NCBI RefSeq assembly: GCF_028435365.1
Contig: NZ_JAGTJJ010000001.1
Location: 806,001-870,000 of the forward strand
Reading direction: 5' to 3'
Source: Polyangium jinanense
Lineage (GTDB): Bacteria; Myxococcota; Polyangia; Polyangiales; Polyangiaceae
Length of the DNA: 64,000 nucleotides
Shown: positions 8,617-19,432 of the stretch, piece after piece
Position numbering within the stretch: position 1 is the first letter of the stretch
Layout of the letters: the number at the start of each line of letters is the position of its first letter
The notes under the pieces: model-generated
Database searches by the model: none
What the model saw: only the letters and a program-made list of their open reading frames with translations
Told to the model about the DNA's origin: nothing
Position numbers and translations under genes: made by a program

Positions 8617-9102
8617 ATGCGCGATTCGATCATGAAATGGGCAGGCTCCGCGGCCTTTGTGCTTTCGCTCGCCCCCACCGCGATGGGGTGCCTGGCCGAG
8701 GGGTCCGTCGTGTACGTGCCCATCGGCCGCGATACGGGGACGGTGACGCAAACCTGGTCCATCGGAGGCCGCTTCGACCCGAGCCTCTGCCGGACCTACG
8801 GCGCCGATCGCATGGAGCTCGTCATCCGCGACATGTCCGACCGCACCGTGGCGCGCGCATATCAGCCCTGCAGGGAGATGCAGATGAGCGTGAAGCTGCC
8901 CGAAGGGACGTACAAGGGCGACGCGACGCTCATCGCCCGCGACGGCTCGGAGGTGAGCACCACGCTCGAGCTGCTGCCGTTCCGCATCCTCTCGAACACC
9001 GATACGCCCGTCGACACCGACTTCCCGACGTCGTCGATGCTGACGGTGCTCTCGGTGGACGCGGTCGCCGCGAGCGCGGAGGTCGACGACGAAGCTCCCT
9101 GA
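8617..9102 (+). CDS. Putative lipoprotein, unknown function
   Basis: 161 residues from the ATG at 8617, which has an excellent ribosome-binding site (GGGGGAGG, 6 bases away); an in-frame ATG at 8593 is less likely. A signal peptide (AGSAAFVLSLAPTAMGC) ends in a plausible lipobox Cys near residue 25. The mature domain has two further cysteines (SLCRTYG and YQPCREM) that could form a disulfide, and a beta-strand-rich pattern ending in an acidic tail (AEVDDEAP). No family is recognised. It is the second gene of a two-gene lipoprotein unit upstream of the kinase gene. Confidence 0.75.
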   Translation: MRDSIMKWAGSAAFVLSLAPTAMGCLAEGSVVYVPIGRDTGTVTQTWSIGGRFDPSLCRTYGADRMELVIRDMSDRTVARAYQPCREMQMSVKLPEGTYKGDATLIARDGSEVSTTLELLPFRILSNTDTPVDTDFPTSSMLTVLSVDAVAASAEVDDEAP

Positions 9103-9142
9103 TCCAGGGGACACACGACCGGGGGACGTGAGACGCGTGCGG

Positions 9143-9160
9143 AGGCCGACGCGTCGGCCT
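9143..9160. promoter_or_regulatory. 18-bp perfect palindrome upstream of the kinase gene
   Basis: AGGCCGACGCGTCGGCCT reads the same on both strands. It lies in the 134-base gap between the lipoprotein pair and the kinase gene. With no loop and no T-run it is not a typical terminator; a dimeric-regulator site is possible. Its role is inference, and chance is not excluded at this GC content. Confidence 0.35.
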
Positions 9161-9236
9161 TGATCTACGTCCCCATCTTCATCCATGCTCTCCGCGCTCG
9201 CCTCCTTCGTTCCGGCAAGGCGGCGCCGCGCCCCAC

Positions 9237-10790
<1,554 letters not shown>

Positions 10791-10857
10791 CAGATAAGCC
10801 CTTCATCTTGTCGCTCGCTTTTCGCTGGGAGAACCGCAACCAGGTTGGCCTTCGGAA

Positions 10858-11478
10858 TCAGAGCCCCCACGGCGGGGGAATCTTGAAATATTCGGCCTGG
10901 CAGCAGCCCCTTGTAGCAGACTTGCAATACAGCTGGTCTCCATCGTCACACGTGCCCACCTCGACGCCGTCGATGAGGCATTTGCAGGTCATCGTGCCGC
11001 CGGCAGGCGTCGAGCAGTCGGTCTGGTAGGTCTTGCCAAAGCAGAGGTCGCCGCAGCCGCAGCTCACGTCGCCGTTCATGTCCGCGCCTCCCGGGCACGA
11101 GTCCGAGCCCAAGATGAGACACCCGTGCATCCCCCCGCACATCTCGAACGTGTCCCACTCGTCCTTGCACGCGCCCTCCTCGTCCGCGCAAGTCGACGTG
11201 AATGGCAGACGGCAGGCGTAGGCCGCACCCAATTCGTCCTCGCATTCGGTGGTGTACAAGTCGATGAGACCGTCGCACTGCTTCGTGCACGTGTCCGACG
11301 CCTTCGGGCAGCTGTTCACCTCGAGCGCGTGACAGTAATCGTAACAGGCCTGCCTTCCTGTCGGACCGGTGCCGCCCGCGCCCCCCGAATCGTTGTTCGT
11401 CGAGTCGCCTTCGCACGCGGAGAGCAAGCTCGCCGCGCCCAGAAGGACCATCCCCAAGAGTGCCGAAAACATTCGCAT
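10858..11478 (-). CDS. Cysteine-rich lipoprotein (paralogue of the one at 32541)
   Basis: 206 residues. The signal is MRMFSALLGMVLLGAASLLSAC with the lipid Cys at 22. A short Gly/Thr linker (GGAGGTGPTG) precedes a domain with about 20 cysteines in recurring patterns (CYDYCHALEVNSC, CTKQCDG, CGCGDLCFGKTY, CSTPAGGTMTCKC, CCQAEYF). The same cysteine order and several identical segments (DTPAGG/STPAGG-MTxCxC, VGTC, CCxxxF at the end) occur in the protein at 32541-33185, so the two are paralogues. Disulfide-rich outer-surface lipoproteins of this type are abundant in myxobacteria; their role is unknown. It converges with the kinase gene. Confidence 0.85.
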   Translation of the reverse strand: MRMFSALLGMVLLGAASLLSACEGDSTNNDSGGAGGTGPTGRQACYDYCHALEVNSCPKASDTCTKQCDGLIDLYTTECEDELGAAYACRLPFTSTCADEEGACKDEWDTFEMCGGMHGCLILGSDSCPGGADMNGDVSCGCGDLCFGKTYQTDCSTPAGGTMTCKCLIDGVEVGTCDDGDQLYCKSATRGCCQAEYFKIPPPWGL

Positions 11479-12100
11479 GCTTGCGACGATAGCTCAACTT
11501 CGCGCAATGTGATCGCTCGAGACGCGTGCGCTGCGCTCATCGCCTAGGGCGAGCGCTCAGGAAAACGAACTCGCCAGTTTCACACGTGGGCCTGACGCGG
11601 AAAGTCGTTCCGCAACGGCTCGACATTCCACTTGAAACGTTCGAACCGCGTTCGCCACGGAGCGCCGCCCCCGCCTCCGCCCGCCCTTCTGCACAGGGAG
11701 AGTTCCGCAGGTCCTCTCGGGGGCCGAAAGCCGAACGTCGACGCGTCGCCACCCCGCGCGCTTCGCCCAAACCGCTCCGTCGACGCGTTGGCATGCAGGT
11801 TCGAGCGTCCTCCGCCGACGGGGCCGACGTTCGCACCGCGCGCCTCGGGCGCCGCTCCTCCCGGCGCAACCGCGCACGCCCCTGCGCGTCCTGCCACGTC
11901 CCGCCCGTCGACGTTGCAACCCCACTTCCGGCGCCCCGAGCGCCCCCGCAACGCGTTGCAATGCCACTTCAGCCACCTCGAACGCCCCGGCAAGCCGTCG
12001 CCGACGCGTCCGAGCCCTCCCGCGCAGAGGACCGCGGCGTCTCGACGTCGACGGGACGAAGAACCCTTGCTCTGCGATTCGTGATACGAGTCGCGCTTCG
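11479..12100. other. Intergenic region with no convincing gene
   Basis: The 622 bases between the divergent cysteine-rich lipoprotein and the agmatine-deiminase-like gene contain overlapping open frames on both strands. They lack recognisable domains, have Arg/Pro-biased composition and poor starts, and I regard them as non-genic. The region is dominated by the decayed 42-bp repeat array. The promoters of both flanking genes must lie here, but I could not place them. Confidence 0.6.
11615..11992. repeat. Decayed 42-bp tandem repeat array
   Basis: Four clear copies begin at about 11615, 11783, 11909 and 11951, spaced 168, 126 and 42 bases: exact multiples of 42. The core resembles ACGCGTTGCAATGCCACTTC followed about 8 bases later by TCGAACGC. 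The copies at 11909 and 11951 agree at roughly 31 of 42 positions. Weaker in-phase copies are at 11741 and 11825. The period is 14 codons, so a peptide repeat such as NALQCHF-x3-ERP appears in one plus frame, but there is no credible gene start. Confidence 0.6.
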
Positions 12101-13378
12101 ATGCGTATTGCCTTCGCCTTCCTCGGCCTCTTTCTCGCCGCGTGCACGAAGGCACCGGAAGCGCCCGTACGGAAGGCCGACGCCCGAGAGGCGTATTCGT
12201 TCCCGGCGGAGTTCGAGCCGCACGCGTCGATCTGGGTCGCCTGGCCGACGTACGAAAACAAGGCGGGGCACCCGACGGAGCCCGTCCTGGAGGACATCCT
12301 CCGCGCGCTCCACGGCCACGTGTCGGTCGACCTGCTCGCCCAGGACGAGGCGGAGGCGGGCATGATCCGGGAGCGGCTCGCCCGCGACGCCGTGCCGTCG
12401 GATCACGTACGAATCCACGCCGTTCCGCACGCAGACATCTGGCTGCGGGACATGGGGCCGATCTTCGTGAAGACGAGCGGCGGCGGGCGCGCGGTCGTCG
12501 ATTACGCGTTCAATGCCTGGGGATATCCCGGCTTCGATCGTTCGAGCCGGACGGGGTTGATCGAGGATGCCGTCGATCGAAAGGTGGCGGCGCTACGAGG
12601 CCTGCCCGTCGTGCGATCGAGCCTGTCGAGCGAAGGCGGCAATCGGGAGTCGAACGGCGCGGGGACGTTGATGCTCACCGAGCAGGTGGAGCGGCAACGA
12701 AACCCGGGGCTCTCGCGCGAGCAGATCGAGGCGGAGTTCCGGCGGACGCTCGGCGCAACGCATTTCGTGTGGCTGCCGCAAGGAATCGCGGAGGACGATG
12801 CGACCTGGGAAGGGCCGCTCCCGGGCGGCATTTATACGCCGCTCACGCCGGGAGGACACATCGACGAGTATGCGCGGTTCGCCGATGCCCACACGATCCT
12901 GCTCGGCGAGGTGACGGAGGCCGAGGCGCAAGAAGACCCGATCCGGGCGATGACGCGCGAGCGGCTCGAAAAGGCGCGCGCGGCGATCGAAGCGGCGGGC
13001 GATCAGGACGGGCGTCCTTTCCGGATCGTGCGGGTCCCGATGCCCGAGCCGCTCTACGACACGCTCAGGCCCGGAGACGGCGTCTACGCCTCGATGAAGG
13101 GGATGCGATATACGAGCGGCGTGCCTTTTCCGAAGGGCAAGCCGGTGCGGATCATCGTGTCGACGAGTTACCTGAATTTCCTGGTCACGAACGGCGTGGT
13201 CCTCGCGCAGGTCTATTTCAAGGAGGGGCGACCGCCGCGCGTGAAAGAAAAGGACGATGCCGCGCTGCGGATCCTCGGCGAGGTGTTTCCGGGGCGGAGA
13301 GTCGTCCCGATCGACGCCGAGGCCGTGAACCTCGGCGGCGGCGGCGTTCATTGCATCACGCAGCAGGAACCGCTCTGA
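12101..13378 (+). CDS. Exported lipoprotein of the agmatine deiminase / bacterial PAD family
   Basis: 425 residues. A short lipoprotein signal (FAFLGLFLAAC, Cys15) precedes a full agmatine-deiminase-like domain. Family landmarks are EPHASIWVAWPT near 40, DIWLRDMGPIF (about 112-122), the SSEGGN segment near 177, GGHIDEYARF (His253) and the catalytic cysteine in GGGGVHCITQQEP (Cys418). Cytoplasmic AguA enzymes convert agmatine to N-carbamoylputrescine; related bacterial peptidylarginine deiminases are secreted and modify Arg in peptides. The lipoprotein signal places this enzyme in the periplasm or outer membrane, so extracellular agmatine or peptidyl-arginine is the likely substrate (inference). 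It starts just after the 42-bp array and converges with the CBM9-like gene 7 bases away. Confidence 0.88.
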   Translation: MRIAFAFLGLFLAACTKAPEAPVRKADAREAYSFPAEFEPHASIWVAWPTYENKAGHPTEPVLEDILRALHGHVSVDLLAQDEAEAGMIRERLARDAVPSDHVRIHAVPHADIWLRDMGPIFVKTSGGGRAVVDYAFNAWGYPGFDRSSRTGLIEDAVDRKVAALRGLPVVRSSLSSEGGNRESNGAGTLMLTEQVERQRNPGLSREQIEAEFRRTLGATHFVWLPQGIAEDDATWEGPLPGGIYTPLTPGGHIDEYARFADAHTILLGEVTEAEAQEDPIRAMTRERLEKARAAIEAAGDQDGRPFRIVRVPMPEPLYDTLRPGDGVYASMKGMRYTSGVPFPKGKPVRIIVSTSYLNFLVTNGVVLAQVYFKEGRPPRVKEKDDAALRILGEVFPGRRVVPIDAEAVNLGGGGVHCITQQEPL

Positions 13379-13385
13379 GGGCCGC

Positions 13386-14207
13386 CTACTCGCGCACCCA
13401 CTTCACCCGGCCGAACCGCGCCGCCTTGTGAAAATTCCCCATCCCGAGGATCGGCGACCAGGCGACGCCGCCGTTGTTCTGCATCGCATACAAATTCATC
13501 CGCCAGGTGTCCCCGGGCGCGGGGGGCGACGCTTTCGCTTTTGCGAATGATTTCCAGGGAATCTTCGCCTCGACGGTGTATCCCTCGTCTTTGTCCTTGT
13601 CGTCGTCGATCGTGCCGCGCAGAACGACCGCACTTTCGAACCCCGCACTCCATTCCTGGTGCCCGAACGGCCCGGCGTTTCCGCCTCGAGGACGATTGTA
13701 ATCGTCGAACTGCGAGTCGAAGACGAGGTTCTGCGGATTGATCTGGATCTCGTAATAGTCCTTGTTGTCGCCGTCGCCGTCGGGATCGATCATCAACTCG
13801 ACGGTGTCGCGCTCCCAGAGGTGCGGATCGGGCGCGTCCGTGGGAAAACCGCCGCGGATCGTGGTGTCTTTGACGTCGAAGCCGACGTAAAGGAACTGGT
13901 CGTCCCAGAGGAGCCGCGCGCTGCCCTGCACCGGGATCCGCGGGTTTGGCGCGCCAGACGAAACGTCGACGAACGGACCCGTGTCCGCGGCCTTCGCCCA
14001 CGCCGGCTCGTCGAGCTTGCCGTCGATCGTGATCGCGTCGCCGGGCGCCAGCGCCTTCACGGCGATCTCCTTGATCACGCGCCGCGGATCCTCGGTCGAC
14101 GCCCCCTGCGTGTTCGTCCCGCCAACCTGTTTTTCCGGCGGCGCGACCGAATCCCGCGAGCACGCGGCGATGGCAAGCGCGCACGCGACGAAGAGAGCTC
14201 GACGCAT
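13386..14207 (-). CDS. Lipoprotein with CBM9-like carbohydrate-binding domain
   Basis: 273 residues. The signal MRRALFVACALAIAAC gives a lipid Cys at 16. After a Ser/Thr/Gly linker, residues from about 55 match the family 9-like carbohydrate-binding fold: AITIDGKLDEPAWAKA, an FLYVGFDVKD strand, RDTVELMIDPDGDGD with an acidic calcium-type stretch, YYEIQINPQN, GYTVEAKIPWKSF and a final RFGRVKW. Such domains occur in secreted xylanases and in orphan outer-membrane proteins. With no catalytic domain this is probably a binding or sensory lipoprotein. It lies upstream of ffh on the minus strand, 13 bases after the ffh stop. Confidence 0.85.
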   Translation of the reverse strand: MRRALFVACALAIAACSRDSVAPPEKQVGGTNTQGASTEDPRRVIKEIAVKALAPGDAITIDGKLDEPAWAKAADTGPFVDVSSGAPNPRIPVQGSARLLWDDQFLYVGFDVKDTTIRGGFPTDAPDPHLWERDTVELMIDPDGDGDNKDYYEIQINPQNLVFDSQFDDYNRPRGGNAGPFGHQEWSAGFESAVVLRGTIDDDKDKDEGYTVEAKIPWKSFAKAKASPPAPGDTWRMNLYAMQNNGGVAWSPILGMGNFHKAARFGRVKWVRE

Positions 14208-14220
14208 GCGCGCGTGCCTC

Positions 14221-15876
<1,656 letters not shown>

Positions 15877-15958
15877 ACGGGGGCGCTCTTTAGCACGAGG
15901 CGCGCGCGTCCCGTACCCCCCAGGGCGCGTTTTCCCTTGCCTGGTTCCGAATACTCCG

Positions 15959-16372
15959 TCAGCGGCGGCGAAGGCGCAGCTCGGCCGCCGCCTTCTCACA
16001 GGCCGGCATGGCCTGCTCGCTGCTTTTCTTGATCTTCTCCTCGGCCGCGGCGAGGTCGGCGAGCAGGGTTGTCGGCACGGGCCCCCCGCCACCGAGCGCG
16101 CGCTTGACGCCCTCGGTGCCCTCCTTGCCTTCGAGGAGGAGCCGGTACGCCTCGGCGCAACCGTCCCGGGCGCGCTGGGCCTCGGGGCTTCGGGCCGGCT
16201 TCTTTTCGAGCGCCGAAAGGAGGTTCTTCCGCCCGCCGAGGTCCTCCGCGGGCGCGTTGCGGAGCGCCTCGATCGCCGCGAGGAGCGCGCGCTCCTCCTC
16301 AGCCTCGGCCGACGTGCAGCCGAGGGCAGAGCCGAGGCCCAACGCGAGGAGGAGCGTGGTTCGGAAGGTCAA
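15959..16372 (-). CDS. Small lipoprotein, helical
   Basis: 137 residues from a TTG (16372-16370) that overlaps the TGA of the upstream gene, so translation is probably coupled. The choice is supported because it gives a compact signal, [19 protein letters not shown], with the Cys at 19. The mature part is Ala/Glu/Leu-rich and probably all-helical ([34 protein letters not shown]), with one Cys pair. The function is unknown. It sits between a zinc-ribbon membrane protein and ffh. Confidence 0.7.
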   Translation of the reverse strand: MTFRTTLLLALGLGSALGCTSAEAEEERALLAAIEALRNAPAEDLGGRKNLLSALEKKPARSPEAQRARDGCAEAYRLLLEGKEGTEGVKRALGGGGPVPTTLLADLAAAEEKIKKSSEQAMPACEKAAAELRLRRR

Positions 16373-16911
16373 TCCGCGCCCGCGCGCTTCGGCGCCGGGC
16401 CCATCTGGATGCGCTCGCCGATGTAGGAGCCGACCATCGTGAAGAGCACGCCGATCACCGCGAGGATGACGTACATGAAGAGCGGCAGTGTCCGCACGGT
16501 CTGCGACTTCATGAGCTGAAAGACCGTGGGGATCGCGACGAGCATCGTGGCGACGACGGGCTCAGCCACCGTCTTTCCAGGCGAGATCATGCCGAGCAGG
16601 ATGCCCCCGACGAACCACACGGGCACCGCGATCATCATGCCGTAGCGGCCCTCGAAGTCGAAGGCGCTGACGACCATCGGCAAGCCGACGACGATCGCCG
16701 CCGTGAGCACGGCCTGCACGAGCAGCGCGATGCCGGCCCAGGCAACGCTGAAGCCGTCAGGGCCGCGCCGCCCTTCGCCTTCGTCGCGGCTCCGGCCGAG
16801 CTCCATCGACGCGCCGCACGAGACGCACCGGCCGCTCGGCGGGACGGGCGAGTTCGTCACGCCGCAGGAGGGGCAGGCGACGGAGGAAACCTTCTTCGCG
16901 GACGTTGCCAC
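16369..16911 (-). CDS. Zinc-ribbon membrane protein
   Basis: 180 residues. The N-terminus carries a zinc ribbon (CPSCGVTNSPVPPSGRCVSCG: CxxC at about 13-16 and 29-32), then an acidic/basic linker, then four hydrophobic segments (WAGIALLVQAVLTAAIVVGL; MMIAVPVWFVGGILLGMI; VVATMLVAIPTVFQLM; LPLFMYVILAVIGVLFTMVG). It is an inner-membrane protein with a cytoplasmic zinc ribbon; no function is recognised. Its stop overlaps the start of the helical lipoprotein gene. Confidence 0.75.
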   Translation of the reverse strand: MATSAKKVSSVACPSCGVTNSPVPPSGRCVSCGASMELGRSRDEGEGRRGPDGFSVAWAGIALLVQAVLTAAIVVGLPMVVSAFDFEGRYGMMIAVPVWFVGGILLGMISPGKTVAEPVVATMLVAIPTVFQLMKSQTVRTLPLFMYVILAVIGVLFTMVGSYIGERIQMGPAPKRAGAD

Positions 16912-17050
16912 GCGCGTAGGCTAGAAAAGCGAGGCCACGAGGGCAAGAGATCCCCCGCCCGGCCCCGAGGAACCGGACGGGCAGGCGGCGGAAATCCGAC
17001 GCGAGGCCGAAGGAACCGGGCCCGCCCGGCGATGTCCGTCGGTTATACTC

Positions 17051-17767
17051 GTGACCGGAAACCGCTACCCGACCCCCACCGCCCTGCTCGTGCCCCGCGA
17101 TCCGTCGCCCACCCTGACCGCGCCCCGCCCGCCGTCCCTCGACGCCGCGGGGTCGGATCCCGAGCTCGTCGCGCTGCCCGCGCCGCCGAAACGCGAGCGC
17201 ACGGCGACGGTGGTGCTGATGGGGATCACGGCGCTCGCGGCCGCCTGGATGGCCTTCGTGCTCTCCGGAGAAGCGCGTTACGCGCTCACGCAGGGCCAGC
17301 TCGTGGAGGTGCCGGATCTCGCGACGCTCACGCCCAGCGCGGATGTGGAGAACCGCTACGTGCGCACGTCGGGCCTGCTCGGCACGACGGGGGCGATCCG
17401 GTACGGACGCGCGGCGGAGGGAGATTCGTTCCGGCTCGCGCCCGTCGCGGGCAACGAGAAGATCTGGGTGGAGATCCGCGTGCCCGAGGGCTTCGAGGGT
17501 CCACGCTTCGTGCCGCCGACGAGCTTCGCCGGCCGGCTCGTTCCGTTCCGCAAAGCAGGTCTGCGCCACGCGCGCCTGCCCGAAGCGGTGCACGCGCAGA
17601 CGAGCAAGGTCGTGCCCGACGACGCATGGGTGCTGATCGACGGGAGCTCGCCGCGCGCGTCGCGATGGGCCGTCGCGCTGGTGGCGCTCTTCCTCGGCTT
17701 CGCGGCGTGGAACTTCGCGGGCATCGTGCGCGTGCTCGCGCGCGTACGAGACGGCGAAGCGCGCTAG
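17051..17767 (+). CDS. Membrane protein, two transmembrane segments
   Basis: 238 residues from a GTG. After about 50 Pro/Ala-rich residues there is a membrane segment (TATVVLMGITALAAAWMAFVL, about 51-71), an extracytoplasmic domain of about 135 residues with beta character (YVRTSGLLGTTGAIRYGR, IWVEIRVPEG), and a second membrane segment near the C-terminus (WAVALVALFLGFAAWNFAGIV) followed by a basic tail. The layout resembles SURF1-like or stomatin-like envelope proteins only in outline; I do not recognise the family. It converges with the hydrolase gene across a long palindrome. Confidence 0.65.
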   Translation: MTGNRYPTPTALLVPRDPSPTLTAPRPPSLDAAGSDPELVALPAPPKRERTATVVLMGITALAAAWMAFVLSGEARYALTQGQLVEVPDLATLTPSADVENRYVRTSGLLGTTGAIRYGRAAEGDSFRLAPVAGNEKIWVEIRVPEGFEGPRFVPPTSFAGRLVPFRKAGLRHARLPEAVHAQTSKVVPDDAWVLIDGSSPRASRWAVALVALFLGFAAWNFAGIVRVLARVRDGEAR

Positions 17768-17776
17768 TCGCGCATC

Positions 17777-17900
17777 AGAGGGTGCTGCCACAGGCGTCGC
17801 GAGCGGCTCGAGGCTAGGGAGGCCGAGCGAGGCGTACACCGTACGTCGAGCGAGGCCGACCGACGCATCGAGCCGCGCAGCAGCCTGTGGAGCACCCTCT
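17777..17900. repeat. 124-bp nested palindrome between convergent genes
   Basis: The outer arms AGAGGGTGCT (17777-17786) and CCACAGGC (17788-17795) are reverse complements of 17891-17900 and 17883-17890, an 18-bp stem with one bulged base. A second stem GCGGCTCGA (17803-17811) pairs with 17868-17876, and an apical hairpin CGTAC-ACC-GTACG lies at 17833-17845. The right end touches the stop of the hydrolase gene. There is no T-run. It could serve as a bidirectional terminator, a structured RNA or a mobile palindromic element. Confidence 0.75.
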
Positions 17901-18775
17901 CAGGGCGCGCCGAGAAAATCGAGCAGGATCGGGTTCACGATCTCGGGCCGCTCGAGGTGCACGAAGTGGCCCGCGCGCGGGATGGTGTGCACGCGGATGC
18001 CCGCGAGGAAATGTCGCTCGATGTCGCGCGTGAGCTCGACGCCGACGCAGCCGTCGTCCTCGCCGTGGATGTGAATCGCAGGGACGGTCGTCTTCTCGAG
18101 GAGCAGACGCCGCGCCTCCCCGAAGAGCGCGCTCGGCGTGAAGAACGCGCGGTAGTAGGCGATGACCTCGGTCACGCGCGGGGCGATGCCGGCCTTGATG
18201 CGATCGAGGTCCTCGCGGGATGCCGTGTAGCCGGGGGACCAGTCGCGCCAGAGACGATCGATGAGCGCGAAGTCGTTCTTCGCGAGGCCACGCTCGGCGA
18301 TGCCGCGGAGCTGGAAGTACGCGGTGTACCAGGAGCGGCGGAGCTGCGCGGGAAGCGCGAGCTTCGGGAGCGTGGCGCGGAGGTGCGGCACGGCGATCGT
18401 GACGAGGTGGGAGAAGCGCGCGGGCGCGAGCGCGGTCGCCGCATACGCCGCGATGGCGCCCCAGTCGTGACCGACGAGGCGCACGGGCGAGCCGGGCGAG
18501 AGTCGATCCGCGAGCGCGACGAGGTCACGGCCGAGTGCTTCGGCGTCGTAACGACGGCTCTTCGGGATGCCGCTCGGCGCGTAGCCGCGCATCGTCGGGC
18601 ACGCGACGCGGAAGCCTCGCGCGACGAGGGGATCGATCTGGGCGCGGAACGAGCGCGCGTCGTCGGGGAAGCCGTGCGCGCAGAGGACGAGGGGACCGTC
18701 GCCGTGCACGGTGCAGGAGAGCTCGACATCGCCGAGGTCGAGCGTCTTCGTCTCGAGCGTCTTCGTCTCAGCCAT
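17900..18775 (-). CDS. Alpha/beta hydrolase, epoxide-hydrolase-like
   Basis: 291 residues. It has the oxyanion segment CAHGFPDDARSF, the nucleophile elbow VGHDWGAIAAY (an Asp nucleophile as in epoxide hydrolases and haloalkane dehalogenases), an acidic residue in HGEDDGCVG and the catalytic His in RAGHFVHLERP. A helical cap lies between about 140 and 225. The reaction is hydrolytic opening of an epoxide or a related substrate; the true substrate is unknown. The N-terminus contains a 15-base direct duplication encoding ETKTLETKTL. No signal peptide, so cytoplasmic. It ends within the 124-bp palindrome. Confidence 0.85.
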   Translation of the reverse strand: MAETKTLETKTLDLGDVELSCTVHGDGPLVLCAHGFPDDARSFRAQIDPLVARGFRVACPTMRGYAPSGIPKSRRYDAEALGRDLVALADRLSPGSPVRLVGHDWGAIAAYAATALAPARFSHLVTIAVPHLRATLPKLALPAQLRRSWYTAYFQLRGIAERGLAKNDFALIDRLWRDWSPGYTASREDLDRIKAGIAPRVTEVIAYYRAFFTPSALFGEARRLLLEKTTVPAIHIHGEDDGCVGVELTRDIERHFLAGIRVHTIPRAGHFVHLERPEIVNPILLDFLGAP

Positions 18776-18849
18776 GCCGCGAGGCTACACGAGGCGCGTG
18801 AGAGCCGGCGACCCGCGCGACGTGCGTCCGCGTGCTAGCGTCAGCGGTG

Positions 18850-19020
18850 ATGAAGCTCGAGCTCGGGATTCCGGTCTGGTTGCTCTGCGGCATCCTCGGC
18901 GCCTGGATCGCCACGACGAAGGGCCGCGGCGGCTGCTTCTGGTTCCTCACGTGCGCGGTGCTCGGCCCGATTGGCCTCGTCTTCGCGGCTGTCGTTTCGA
19001 AGAAGTCGCAGAAGGACTGA
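18850..19020 (+). CDS. Small two-helix membrane protein
   Basis: 56 residues from the ATG at 18850 (MKLELGIPVWLLCGILGAW). Two hydrophobic segments flank a polar loop with TTKGRGGCFWF, and the second helix has the CAVLGPIGLVFAAVV pattern, ending SKKSQKD. This 'short loop, Gly-rich, GPIGL' layout is a widespread small inner-membrane protein type of unknown function. It is divergent from the hydrolase gene. Confidence 0.6.
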   Translation: MKLELGIPVWLLCGILGAWIATTKGRGGCFWFLTCAVLGPIGLVFAAVVSKKSQKD

Positions 19021-19432
19021 CGACGGACGCGTACGTCCCGATCGGCTCGTGTCGACGTGTCCGGCGCGTGTGCGCACGCTCGGGTCGTGGGCGAATAGAC
19101 GGGGGCAAAATCGACGCACGTCCGAACGCGCCGGACGAACGCGCTGCGAACCGCCGCAGACGGCGCCGATCGCCTCGGGGCAGACGTGGCAAAAAAGCGC
19201 GGCGATCCGTGGAGAACGAGCGCCACGTGGTCCGCGAATTCCCCGCATGCGCCGCCGCGCGTTCACGCAGGCTGGATGCACGGGGCCGGATCGGCCGACG
19301 GCCGCCGCCTTGCATTGCGAGGTGAGCGCGCGCCTCGACGACGAGCACCCGCTGCTGGTCGCAAGGCGTCGTCCCCTGCACGCGGCGCACGCCACGCGCA
19401 GGGCACCACGCGAGACAAGGAGAGGTATCTCG
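19021..19432. other. Intergenic region, nothing recognised
   Basis: 412 bases between the small membrane protein and the repeat protein. Open frames here are antisense or out-of-frame shadows. A good ribosome-binding site (AAGGAGAGG) for the downstream gene is at its right end. No hairpin terminator, promoter hexamers or RNA gene could be supported. Confidence 0.5.

Noticed and set aside
11638..11646. GTTCGAACC resembling a tRNA T-loop
   Set aside because: The flanking bases do not form a T-stem, and no acceptor or anticodon stem can be drawn; the sequence is part of the 42-bp repeat.
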